From contig JAFZDQ010000093.1 in NCBI GenBank assembly GCA_017561085.1, forward strand, positions 1 through 32,120: DNA of 32,120 bases. Reading direction: 5' to 3'. Below, one piece after another: positions 7,408 to 13,599 of the stretch. A program made the translations under genes and the position numbers. Origin of the DNA: Lachnospiraceae bacterium. Its GTDB lineage: Bacteria; Bacillota; Clostridia; Lachnospirales; Lachnospiraceae. Each line of letters starts with the position of its first letter. Positions within the stretch are counted from its first letter, which is position 1. The notes beneath the pieces were generated by a model, which saw only the letters and a program-made list of their open reading frames with translations, did not search any database and had not been told where the DNA came from.

Positions 7408-8379
7408 TTATTCTTCAAATTCTATCATAATTTGTCCCATGCTGCACTTGACCTGCATGTTCTTTTCTGCGCCGTTGTCAATCTCTTTGCTTGCGCCAAG
7501 CGCTGTGTAATTATAATCGCCAATGGTCACATTTCCGGCGGAACAATTCACATCATAATTATACGCATCCTCTTTGCCGTCAATGACTAACTCGATATTG
7601 CCCATTGCACATTCCGCTTCTAGATCGCCTTCTACTTTTCCTTCAAAAACGCATTCACCCATGGATACATTGACATCCAAGTCCTTCACTACCGCGTCCT
7701 TAACGGTTGCCTTACCGGCGCCGATATCTACGGCGATTTCTCCTGCTGCCACACGTTTTACAACCAGTTCACCGGCAGCTACTTCCGCTTCCATTTCAGC
7801 CACCTGTAAATCATCCAGATTCATGATACCTGCGCCAACTTTAGCATCTACTTCATTTAAGTTAAAATCCTTGGGCACTTTGATGGTAACTTCGGTAACA
7901 ATCCCTGTTTGGTTGCTTACATTAAGTCCCTTGAAGGCTTCCACGTAAAGAGTTCCTTCTTCTACAAAATACTTGCACTTACCAAGTCCTTCAAATGCAA
8001 GGTCCAGGCTTCCGTCATCTTCTGCTTTTTCTTCCACGGTTAGGGAACCTACGCCCAAATCAAGTTCCAGCGCCTGAATGGTGCTTGCGTCAAAAGATAC
8101 CTTTTTATTATCCTCAGCAAGTACTTCCCCGTTGATTTCCAGTTCCTTGGCGCCATCACCAATCTGAATGTTGATATCCTGATCACTAATATCAAGACTC
8201 AAACCTTCCCCGTTTAACAGATCGGTTACCTTTTGAATCTTTTCCTGTGTAATTACTTCCTCTTTAATCAGCCTTTTAATTTCTCTCTTAGCTCCAAACA
8301 AACCAATTGCACTAAAAAGCAGGCCCACGCCTAATAAAACAGCTGCTACAATCAGACTTATTTTAATAAATTTATTCAT
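7408..8379 (-). CDS. DUF4097-type beta-strand repeat protein with N-terminal membrane anchor
   Basis: 323 residues. An N-terminal hydrophobic segment (ISLIVAAVLLGVGLLFSAIG, ~7-26) anchors it in the membrane; the rest is a long beta-helix-like series of strands with repeated patterns such as VDIGAGKATVKD, VNVSMGECVFEG and AECAMGNIELVI, typical of DUF4097. Likely exposed outside the cytoplasmic membrane. AAGGAGG precedes the ATG, which overlaps the end of the HAAS gene by 8 bases. PadR + HAAS/DUF1700 + DUF4097 is a recurrent clostridial and bacillar set linked by context to envelope stress; the molecular job is not known. Confidence 0.9.
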   Translation of the reverse strand: MNKFIKISLIVAAVLLGVGLLFSAIGLFGAKREIKRLIKEEVITQEKIQKVTDLLNGEGLSLDISDQDINIQIGDGAKELEINGEVLAEDNKKVSFDASTIQALELDLGVGSLTVEEKAEDDGSLDLAFEGLGKCKYFVEEGTLYVEAFKGLNVSNQTGIVTEVTIKVPKDFNLNEVDAKVGAGIMNLDDLQVAEMEAEVAAGELVVKRVAAGEIAVDIGAGKATVKDAVVKDLDVNVSMGECVFEGKVEGDLEAECAMGNIELVIDGKEDAYNYDVNCSAGNVTIGDYNYTALGASKEIDNGAEKNMQVKCSMGQIMIEFEE

Positions 8380-9088
8380 TGCCGTTTCCCTCCTTTTTAT
8401 CTGTTAATTTGTGCCAAAGCCACTTAACACCCTTTACTAATGCAGGTACACCCTTGCTGAACAAAAGATAAGCAAGTACCATGAAAAGAATGGAAATTGC
8501 TGCCAAAACAAAGCCCACACCGATTAACCCAAGGGCTAACAGCGGATTGTTAAACATGTTACCGATACCGATTCCCACAAGTACAAAAGCCGCCACAAAC
8601 AGTGCGATGGTTACTACCACAAATGCAAAAGCGATGCCAATCACTGCCGCAAAAGCACTGAAAATTGCGCCAAGTGCTGAGGTTGCAAGTCCGATAATAA
8701 CGGGCGATAAAATAATACCGCCGATGACCAAAAGGACAATTGCCCAGGTAGGTAATTTTTCTTTTTCCTTGGTTTCGGTCTGCGTGGTGCTGCCAGCGTA
8801 CTGACCGCCAGAAGTAATATTATCCCTGTTAATCACTTCGTTCTGTACCACGCTGCCGTTTACAAAACCATTGTCCGTAAAAGCACCCTGTGCGTTCTCT
8901 GCAAGTCCGTCCTTCACGATGGCTGCCACCTGCTCAGGGGTACCAAGCGCTGCGATAACGTCCTGCTCATTTTCTTTGCCTGCATCATTCAAATAATCAT
9001 TATAATACTGAAGAGCCTCTTCCCGTTCTGCAGGCGATATATCACTAAGCAGCTCTTCTAACTGTCTCATAAATTCCCATCTGCTCAT
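8372..9088 (-). CDS. HAAS (DUF1700) signalling-domain membrane protein
   Basis: 238 residues from the ATG at 9088. The N-terminus SRWEFMRQLEELLSDISP then AEREEALQYYNDYLNDAG is the HAAS/DUF1700 helical domain; after a polar linker (~70-115) come several hydrophobic segments rich in Ala, Val and Ile, and a basic tail. I start it at 9088 because this ATG overlaps the padR stop as ATGA and has GGAGG 9 bases upstream; an in-frame extension to 9142 would lie wholly inside padR. HAAS domains pair with PadR regulators and are thought to sense or relay a membrane signal. Translational coupling to padR supports that partnership. Confidence 0.92.
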   Translation of the reverse strand: MSRWEFMRQLEELLSDISPAEREEALQYYNDYLNDAGKENEQDVIAALGTPEQVAAIVKDGLAENAQGAFTDNGFVNGSVVQNEVINRDNITSGGQYAGSTTQTETKEKEKLPTWAIVLLVIGGIILSPVIIGLATSALGAIFSAFAAVIGIAFAFVVVTIALFVAAFVLVGIGIGNMFNNPLLALGLIGVGFVLAAISILFMVLAYLLFSKGVPALVKGVKWLWHKLTDKKEGNGNE

Positions 9089-9408
9089 TTTTTCATTCCT
9101 CCCTCGAATATACCATTGATTTTGGATGCGTATTTGTACCATTCACTTTCGTACAAATTCAGTTGCAAGCGTCCCTTTTCCGTCGCTTTATAATAGCGTC
9201 TGTTTCTGCCGGCACATTCTTTGTCATAAACCTCGAGACATTCATCCTTCTGCAGTCTGCGAAGTACCGGATATAACGTGGACTCCGAAAGTTCAATTAC
9301 CTGTCTGACATCCTGCGTGATTTTGTATCCGTATGCACCTTCCGCTTCTCTGGACACAACTGCCAAAACAATGGCATCTAAAAGCGCCGCTCCTGTGTTA
9401 AAAACCAT
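9085..9408 (-). CDS. PadR family transcriptional regulator
   Basis: 107 residues, typical of short (subfamily s2) PadR proteins. The winged helix is seen in EGAYGYKITQDVRQV, LSESTLYPVLRRLQKDECLEVY (in two parts of the recognition helix and wing) and the conserved RRYYKATEKGRLQL. Its stop overlaps the next start as ATGA. It is expected to repress its own operon (padR-HAAS-DUF4097). Two long, nearly identical palindromes lie in the promoter region about 100-155 bases upstream. Confidence 0.94.
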   Translation of the reverse strand: MVFNTGAALLDAIVLAVVSREAEGAYGYKITQDVRQVIELSESTLYPVLRRLQKDECLEVYDKECAGRNRRYYKATEKGRLQLNLYESEWYKYASKINGIFEGGMKK

Positions 9409-9506
9409 TCCATCCTCTCCTTTCCTTAATATCCCTTTTTCATCCCTTTACAACCGAATGAAGTTTTTCATTACTTCTTTACTTTTCTATACCTTTTAAT
9501 TTTATA

Positions 9507-9527
9507 ATATTATATGCCGTATAGTAT
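9507..9527. promoter_or_regulatory. PadR-type operator palindrome, distal copy
   Basis: A 21-base imperfect palindrome centred on 9517 (8 of 10 base pairs symmetric) with the core TATATGCCGTATA. It forms, with the copy centred on 9552, a 23-base inverted pair (21/23 identical) with a 14-base spacer. Centre-to-centre distance is 35 bases. Confidence 0.65.
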
Positions 9528-9541
9528 TGTTGGCTGTATAG

Positions 9542-9562
9542 ATACTATACGACGTATAATAT
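9542..9562. promoter_or_regulatory. PadR-type operator palindrome, promoter copy
   Basis: A 21-base palindrome centred on 9552 with the core TATACGACGTATA. It occupies the -35/-10 spacer and overlaps the -10 box of the padR promoter. PadR proteins are known to bind long A/T-rich dyads in their own promoters; binding here is inferred from position and symmetry. Confidence 0.7.
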
Positions 9563-9573
9563 TAGTTTGTCAA
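9544..9573 (-). promoter_or_regulatory. Probable padR operon promoter
   Basis: TTGACA (9573-9568) and TATAGT (9549-9544) on the minus strand are 18 bases apart. The spacer and the -10 box are filled by a palindromic operator, so repressor binding would directly block RNA polymerase. A second TATAAT lies in the other operator. Confidence 0.65.
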
Positions 9574-9624
9574 TAGGGTTTTGAAAAAAATTTTACGCAT
9601 TATCTCCATGTGCTATTTGCAGAC

Positions 9625-9651
9625 AAAAAAACTCCCACCGAAGCGGGAGTT
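9625..9651 (-). terminator. Rho-independent terminator with UUCG loop after the antitoxin gene
   Basis: On the minus strand AACTCCCGC-TTCG-GTGGGAGTT forms a 9-base-pair stem capped by the very stable C(UUCG)G tetraloop, followed by seven T. It ends the toxin-antitoxin transcript about 60 bases past the antitoxin stop. The rest of the 9409-9713 gap holds the padR leader and operators. Confidence 0.92.
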
Positions 9652-9713
9652 ACCGATGGATTTCCAAATCCACCATAACTGTATCTTTTTGCAATCTCTT
9701 TTTTTTATATCTG

Positions 9714-10742
9714 TTATATTTGCAGGCTTTCAGCATACGTAAACGGAATAATATCCCTTGGCAACGTCTCAATATATGCTTGTTCCTTATGCATAAAATC
9801 TACTATTTGTTTCTTAGACATTTTCCCAAGTTTAGCAATCACAATGTCCAGGATTTCCCTTTCCTCTTCTGAAAGGGCCTTGAAATCACATTCTCCTTCC
9901 AAACTGAAGTGATATGCGTTTCCTTCTCCCATATCTACTTCCTCGCAGGGAACATTCCGCAAGTCAATAATCGAATTATGTCCAAGCGGTACCGCTCCCA
10001 TAGGCATTGCCTGATATATCAGACCGGTTATTGCATGACCGTATCTTTTATAAGCCAGTGCGTCTGCATACCACATTAATTTCATAAGTTTAACCTTATA
10101 CAAATCCGACACCTGTGCTGACGCTGCAAAGTATCGAATCACATCCACTACTTTATCCAAAGAAAGGTCCGTATTTCCATGATAGCTCCGGTTTCCTTCA
10201 AATTTAGCATAGCTGGCTTCAATCGCTTTCTTTAAGTAAGAATCCTGCTCTGCTTCATATATCATGTTGGCTATCCGCAAATATCTTTGATAGGCTTCTG
10301 CCGGCAAACGATCTTTGGAATCATTTAACAAAGAAATAAACCACTCTGAGTCCTTATCAATCTTTTTTAATATGGTATCATGTGCTCTATCCTGTACCTG
10401 ATGTCCTTCATACCGGGTAATCGTCTTGCCTCCCCAACCAAGAAGTAAACATAGGTCACTTTGACTAATACCATATTTGGCACGAATTTCACTAATTTCA
10501 CCGGAAGTCAAGAGCCCCTCTTCTTTTCGGTATGCATCCTTCAAACGCATATCATTCTCTTTCATCTTTTGTTCATCAACATAGAATTCATCAGCCACAT
10601 CACAGTATAAATAAGAAACCTCATAATCCACCTTTGCATTCTTAAACGTAGCCTGTTCAATTAATAGGACTGTCTTTACTTCATGTTCTTCCATACAACA
10701 TGTACATAAACATTTTTCTCTTTTCAGAATTTTCATACTCAT
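9714..10742 (-). CDS. MqsA-like / Panacea (DUF4065) antitoxin
   Basis: 342 residues in three parts: an N-terminal Cys-rich element (CLCTCC, ~11-16) followed by a beta-rich MqsA-like region; a helix-turn-helix (about 80-130) with GISQSDLCLLLGWGGKTITRYE; and a C-terminal Panacea/DUF4065 domain (about 195-300) with LSLDKVVDVIRYFAAS, KLMKLMWYADALAYKRYG and MPMGAVPLGH. Panacea domains are known as promiscuous antitoxin modules that neutralise many unrelated toxins, encoded beside them. Here the ATG overlaps the upstream gene's stop as ATGA, so that gene is the likely toxin. The helix-turn-helix suggests repression of the shared promoter. Only one Cys is present in the second zinc-finger half, so the zinc site may be incomplete. 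Confidence 0.88.
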   Translation of the reverse strand: MSMKILKREKCLCTCCMEEHEVKTVLLIEQATFKNAKVDYEVSYLYCDVADEFYVDEQKMKENDMRLKDAYRKEEGLLTSGEISEIRAKYGISQSDLCLLLGWGGKTITRYEGHQVQDRAHDTILKKIDKDSEWFISLLNDSKDRLPAEAYQRYLRIANMIYEAEQDSYLKKAIEASYAKFEGNRSYHGNTDLSLDKVVDVIRYFAASAQVSDLYKVKLMKLMWYADALAYKRYGHAITGLIYQAMPMGAVPLGHNSIIDLRNVPCEEVDMGEGNAYHFSLEGECDFKALSEEEREILDIVIAKLGKMSKKQIVDFMHKEQAYIETLPRDIIPFTYAESLQI

Positions 10743-11128
10743 ACACTTTCCTCATTTCTTCTATAGGGAAACATCTCTGGTGTGAATGGTTTTTCTGCAA
10801 AATGAAATGACATTACAAAAGTGGTTGTTTCACCATATGTACCTAAAAGTTCAACTCTTATCTTAATATATACATCATCTTTCCCATTATATACCCTACC
10901 AAATTCGCGCATTTCACTTCTCTTAGGAAAACGGATATCCTTCACGGTTTGCATATAATTTTCGACACGCAATGTCAATAACTCGCGCTTCAAAGCCTCA
11001 ACAGGATTTTCATTAGGAAACAGCGTACTTACCGTATATTGATTCGTAAATTTTTCATCCCGCTCATCATCTACACGTCTTTTTATTTGAAATTCTATCT
11101 TCGCACCATTACGAATTGCAAATTTCAA
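10739..11128 (-). CDS. Probable toxin partner (MqsR-like) of the Panacea antitoxin
   Basis: 129 residues from a TTG at 11128. The C-terminal half (REFGRVYNGKDDVYIKIRV, then TFVMSFHFAEKPF) resembles the beta-sheet end of MqsR-type RNase toxins (VYLKITV...VSF). Gene order toxin-antitoxin, 4-base ATGA overlap, the paired MqsA-like antitoxin and a shared promoter support a type II system; the activity is inferred. The TTG start has no ribosome-binding site. The reading frame stays open upstream for more than 20 codons, giving a helix-like ESELEVKAYIQNL, and a perfect AAAAGGAG sits 8 bases before an in-frame ATA at 11188. The real protein is therefore probably about 149 residues with a non-standard start, or its start codon has been lost. 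Confidence 0.72.
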   Translation of the reverse strand: MKFAIRNGAKIEFQIKRRVDDERDEKFTNQYTVSTLFPNENPVEALKRELLTLRVENYMQTVKDIRFPKRSEMREFGRVYNGKDDVYIKIRVELLGTYGETTTFVMSFHFAEKPFTPEMFPYRRNEESV

Positions 11129-11188
11129 ATTTTGAATATAGGCTTTTACTTCAAGTTCACTTTCTATTCTTGTATTTGTTTCTATTAT

Positions 11189-11202
11189 TAATACAGCTCC
11201 TT
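11189..11202 (-). promoter_or_regulatory. Ribosome-binding site pointing at an ATA codon
   Basis: AAAGGAG ending at 11197 is followed by CTGTATTA and then ATA ATA GAA in the toxin frame. No ATG, GTG or TTG stands at 5-12 bases in this frame. The site decides the start question of the toxin gene. Confidence 0.6.
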
Positions 11203-11209
11203 TTATTTG

Positions 11210-11243
11210 GTATCATTTGATACTTTTATGGTATGATAATCAT
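11210..11243. promoter_or_regulatory. Two palindromes at the toxin-antitoxin promoter
   Basis: GTATCA-TT-TGATAC (11210-11223) and ATGAT-A-ATCAT (11233-11243) are dyads over the -10 box and early transcript. They fit autorepression by the helix-turn-helix of the antitoxin. Confidence 0.5.
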
Positions 11244-11256
11244 TTACTATTGTCAA
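11228..11256 (-). promoter_or_regulatory. Probable promoter of the toxin-antitoxin operon
   Basis: TTGACA (11256-11251) is followed after 17 bases by TACCAT (11233-11228), a 4/6 match to the -10 consensus. Palindromes lie in the spacer and just downstream. Confidence 0.6.
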
Positions 11257-11281
11257 CCTATTTTTTATCTTTTCTTAAAAG

Positions 11282-11353
11282 TACTCCCACCCGGAATCGA
11301 ACCTATATCAAAAGATTAGAAATCTCTTGTTTTCTCCATTAAACTAAGGAACC
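11282..11353 (-). tRNA. Degenerate tRNA-like gene, apparent anticodon UCU (Arg)
   Basis: The D-arm (GTTT/AAAC with a GG loop), an anticodon arm (AGAGA/TCTTT, loop TTTCTAA giving anticodon UCU) and a T-loop TTCGATT are all recognisable and correctly spaced. However, the T-stem ATAGG/CCGGG pairs at only about three of five positions and the acceptor halves GGTTCCT and TGGGAGT pair poorly. No CCA is encoded. It is either a tRNA pseudogene or a highly divergent tRNA. A 9-base-pair hairpin (11359-11379) lies just 5' of it. Confidence 0.5.
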
Positions 11354-11358
11354 ATGCG

Positions 11359-11379
11359 GCAGGAGCAGTGTGCCCCTGC
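11359..11379 (-). repeat. Hairpin between the XRE gene and the tRNA-like gene
   Basis: On the minus strand GCAGGGGCA-CAC-TGCTCCTGC forms a 9-pair stem (one G-U) with a 3-base loop. No T run follows, so it is a weak terminator candidate for the XRE gene or a processing site before the tRNA-like RNA. Confidence 0.5.
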
Positions 11380-11420
11380 ACTTCTTTATTCATTTTTTAT
11401 TCCTTTTATTTATGCACTCG

Positions 11421-11469
11421 TTATTCACGCGTTCTATTCATGCTTTCTTTTCATGTCTTCTATTCATGC
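11421..11469. repeat. Short degenerate direct repeats around the XRE stop codon
   Basis: TTCTATTCATGC occurs at 11432-11443 and again at 11458-11469, with diverged copies (TTATTCACGC at 11421-11430, TTTATTTATGC just before). The second exact copy includes the stop codon of the XRE gene. Confidence 0.6.
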
Positions 11470-11724
11470 GGACGCACTTAAAGTGCCACCGCCGCACTGT
11501 TCTACAATCAAAATCTCATCAATCGACACATGAAAGATTGCTGATAACAAAACCAGATTATCTACCGTAGGAAGTGCCGAGCCCTGCTGCCATTTGTAAA
11601 TGGCCTGTGGCGTACCGAATCCAAAAAGTTTCTGCAAGTCCTTTACCGATAATCCTGCTTCCTTCCGAAGCTTCTCTATATTTTTGCCTGTAGCTGTTAA
11701 ATCTACTATTGGTATATTGAACAT
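11464..11724 (-). CDS. Small XRE-family helix-turn-helix regulator
   Basis: 86 residues, almost entirely one Cro/C1-type DNA-binding domain: TGKNIEKLRKEAGLSVKDLQ, then GFGTPQAIYKWQQG as recognition helix and ALPTVDNLVLLSAIFHVSIDEIL. GGAGG lies 6 bases before the ATG. Single-domain XRE proteins of this type are common in Lachnospiraceae and are usually regulators of unknown target. It stands alone between two aberrant tRNA-like genes, a setting that suggests the remnant of an accessory insertion. No partner toxin is evident. Confidence 0.88.
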   Translation of the reverse strand: MFNIPIVDLTATGKNIEKLRKEAGLSVKDLQKLFGFGTPQAIYKWQQGSALPTVDNLVLLSAIFHVSIDEILIVEQCGGGTLSASA

Positions 11725-11918
11725 GATTTACCTCCGTATGTATAAGTAAGTTTCCGGGTGACCAAGCGATGTCTGTTAATCTTCGGCGCCCCGGCATTCG
11801 TTTATGTGTGCGCATGTTTCTAAGGCTCCAATCATTGCGTCTGACCGGTGCCATCTCTCTCGTTGTATGCATTTTTCTTGAAAATAAAGTAAACATCGAA
11901 CTTGGCTCTCCTTTCTAC

Positions 11919-11931
11919 GGGCAAGTTGCCC
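11919..11931. promoter_or_regulatory. GGGCAAGTTGCCC palindrome
   Basis: A 6-1-6 perfect dyad between the tRNA-Met-like gene and the XRE gene. It could be an operator for the XRE protein or a weak hairpin at the end of the tRNA transcript. The 11725-11944 stretch otherwise holds only an ORF I doubt. Confidence 0.35.
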
Positions 11932-11944
11932 ATCATGTTCTAAA

Positions 11945-12019
11945 TCGCGGAGGTGGGATTCGAACCCACGTTACAGGGCTTATGAGGCCCGGCTGGTGCC
12001 ATCTCCAGTCTACTCTGCG
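11945..12019 (-). tRNA. tRNA-Met (anticodon CAT), atypical
   Basis: Acceptor CGCAGAG/CTCCGCG pairs at six of seven positions (A4-C69 mismatch), the T-arm GTGGG-TTCGAAT-CCCAC is perfect, and the anticodon loop CTCATAA carries CAT. The D-stem is best read as CTGG/CCAG, which leaves four bases (TAGA) instead of two between acceptor and D-stem. The anticodon stem CGGGC/GCCCT has one mismatch at its base. The discriminator is A and no CCA is encoded. It may be functional but is unlike a standard initiator or elongator tRNA-Met. A terminator for the upstream transcript ends immediately before it. Confidence 0.72.
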
Positions 12020-12020
12020 A

Positions 12021-12065
12021 AAATAAAAAGACCGCTTGGATATTTTAAAAATATCGTCTGCGGTC
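12021..12065 (-). terminator. Rho-independent terminator upstream of tRNA-Met
   Basis: GACCGC (minus 12065-12060) pairs with GCGGTC (12035-12030), with an inner A/T stem (GATATTTT/AAAATATC), and is followed by TTTTTATTT. It implies a minus-strand transcript arriving from the right, and is the main support for the small ORF ending at 12107. Confidence 0.82.
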
Positions 12066-12106
12066 ATGTAATCAAAAACTTGGGTATTCTGTTTTGGAGC
12101 ACTTCT

Positions 12107-12322
12107 CTACTCTCTCATCAGACTACCTCCCGACCGCAAAATTTTCTCCTGCATAAAAAAGCGCTGAGAAATAGACATACGTCTAACGTATGTTTTTTCA
12201 CGTCTCATATTCATTTCTCTCATCATCTTTACGCTTCTCATAATCAGTTCCTTTTCTTTATCGGGTAATGCATGCCCTGCATCCTTTTGGTTTAATATAA
12301 CATAGATTTGAGGAGTTGTCAT
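12107..12322 (-). CDS. Doubtful small basic protein, unknown
   Basis: 71 residues from the ATG at 12322, beginning TTPQIYVILNQKDAG and continuing with Met/Arg-rich helices (MRSVKMMREMNMRREKTYVRR). The frame is open further upstream to 12442, but the added sequence is unlike a protein. A strong AAAAGGAG lies about 25 bases before the ATG, too far for it, with no standard start at the right distance. The case for a gene is that a good terminator follows 40 bases after the stop. No family is recognised; it may be a decayed gene. The rest of 12323-12517 holds only the terminator of the oxidase gene and a TATAAT at 12467-12462. Confidence 0.35.
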   Translation of the reverse strand: MTTPQIYVILNQKDAGHALPDKEKELIMRSVKMMREMNMRREKTYVRRMSISQRFFMQEKILRSGGSLMRE

Positions 12323-12482
12323 TCTACTTGTGGTATAAAGTATTATTCTCCTTTTAACCGGGCTTTTGATCCTTTCTCTGACAGGTTGCAGCAAGCCCGT
12401 ACCCGATACCCGGGCCCCGGTGACTACGATACCACCATGCACTACGCAGAATTTACAATAGATTATAATTTACAATTGACTA

Positions 12483-12512
12483 AAGAAGCAGAGGCCCACG
12501 CCCCTGCTTCTT
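12483..12512 (-). terminator. Hairpin directly after the alpha-hydroxy-acid oxidase gene
   Basis: AAGAAGCAG and CTGCTTCTT form a perfect 9-base stem with a 12-base GC-rich loop, 6 bases past the stop codon. Only three T follow on the minus strand, so it is a modest terminator. Confidence 0.65.
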
Positions 12513-12517
12513 ACATT

Positions 12518-13537
12518 TTACTTCCAAATCATATCCGCGGTAATCTCGTCAATACTATGCGCGCCGCACATTGCCATAGTATCTTCCAGCTCGCCGTAAA
12601 GCTTATCAATGTAAACCTTCACGCCTTCCTCGCCGCCGCCATAAAGTGCGGTTACGAAAGGTCTTGCGATGATGACACCGTCTGCGCCCATTGCAAGTGC
12701 CTTGAATACGTCCACGCCTGTTCTGATGCCGCCGTCAACTAAGATGGTCATACCGGTGCCCTTTAATGCTTCTACGATTGCGGGAAGCACTTCCGCTGTG
12801 GAAGGGCACTGGTCAAGCACTCTGCCGCCGTGGTTGGAAACTACGATGGCAGCTGCTCCGGCTTCTTTTGCCTTCAGGGCACCTTTTACGGTGATGACAC
12901 CCTTTACGATGAAAGGTGCGTCGATATCGTCAATGATTTCCTTTAACTCTTCTACGGTCTTGCTACCTGCCGGAGGCTCGCAATTCTTCAGGAAAGGAAG
13001 ACCTGCCGCATCAATATCCATGGCTACCGCAAAAGCACCGGATTCCTTCACCATTTCCATCTTCTTGGCAACCACTTCTCTGCTCCAGGGTTTGATGGTA
13101 GGCACACCTGCGCCGTCAGCCTGTGCAATGGCCTTGGTTGCGGCAATCACTACCTGCTCATTGGTTCCGTCGCCGGTAAAAGCTGCGATTCCGTTATCCG
13201 CACAAGCCTTCACTAAAATACGGTTATATTCCGTGTCGTCATACTTTTCACCATAATGCAGATTCACCGCACCTACGGGACCTGCAAATACAGGCATTTT
13301 AAACTTTCTGCCAAATAAAGTAGCAGATGTATCCACTTTTTCATTGCTGCAGATGGTATCCATATTTACACGGATTTCCTGCCATTTTTCAAAATTGCGG
13401 ATTGCGTTGTCTCCGCTTCCTTTCGCACCGGGTCCCGGAATCTGGTTGCCGCAGGCTCTGCCGTTGCAAACCGGACATGCCTTACAATACTTTCCGATGA
13501 CACCTCTTGCTTCTGCTAATACTTCCTGATAATTCAT
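12518..13537 (-). CDS. FMN-dependent alpha-hydroxy-acid oxidizing protein
   Basis: 339 residues with the TIM-barrel of the glycolate/lactate oxidase family (FMN_dh). Seen: PVFAGPVGA near the first FMN contact, PFIVKGVITVKGALKAKEAG with the conserved Lys, SNHGGRVLDQCPST containing the catalytic His and FMN-binding Arg, then LVDGGIRTGVDVFKALAMGAD and IIARPF for the flavin phosphate. Clostridial members carry an extra N-terminal Cys cluster, here CKACPVCNGRACG (~18-30), probably metal- or redox-active. In an anaerobe it more likely acts as a dehydrogenase or isomerase-like flavoprotein than as an oxygen-using oxidase. The natural substrate is unknown; lactate is only a guess. It appears to be a single-gene unit ending in a hairpin. 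Confidence 0.93.
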   Translation of the reverse strand: MNYQEVLAEARGVIGKYCKACPVCNGRACGNQIPGPGAKGSGDNAIRNFEKWQEIRVNMDTICSNEKVDTSATLFGRKFKMPVFAGPVGAVNLHYGEKYDDTEYNRILVKACADNGIAAFTGDGTNEQVVIAATKAIAQADGAGVPTIKPWSREVVAKKMEMVKESGAFAVAMDIDAAGLPFLKNCEPPAGSKTVEELKEIIDDIDAPFIVKGVITVKGALKAKEAGAAAIVVSNHGGRVLDQCPSTAEVLPAIVEALKGTGMTILVDGGIRTGVDVFKALAMGADGVIIARPFVTALYGGGEEGVKVYIDKLYGELEDTMAMCGAHSIDEITADMIWK

Positions 13538-13599
13538 AGTACCCCCGTTCCGCCGCTGTGCGGCTGTTTCTTTCGCATATAGATTTTATTTCCCGAAAA

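Noticed and set aside
12308-12742. Plus-strand ORF of 144 residues
   Set aside because: Crosses the oxidase terminator and the 3' end of its gene in antisense; composition is not protein-like.
12669-13256. Plus-strand ORF of 195 residues
   Set aside because: Antisense to the alpha-hydroxy-acid oxidase gene; its Ser/Thr/Ala/Pro-rich product is the usual shadow of a strongly coding strand.
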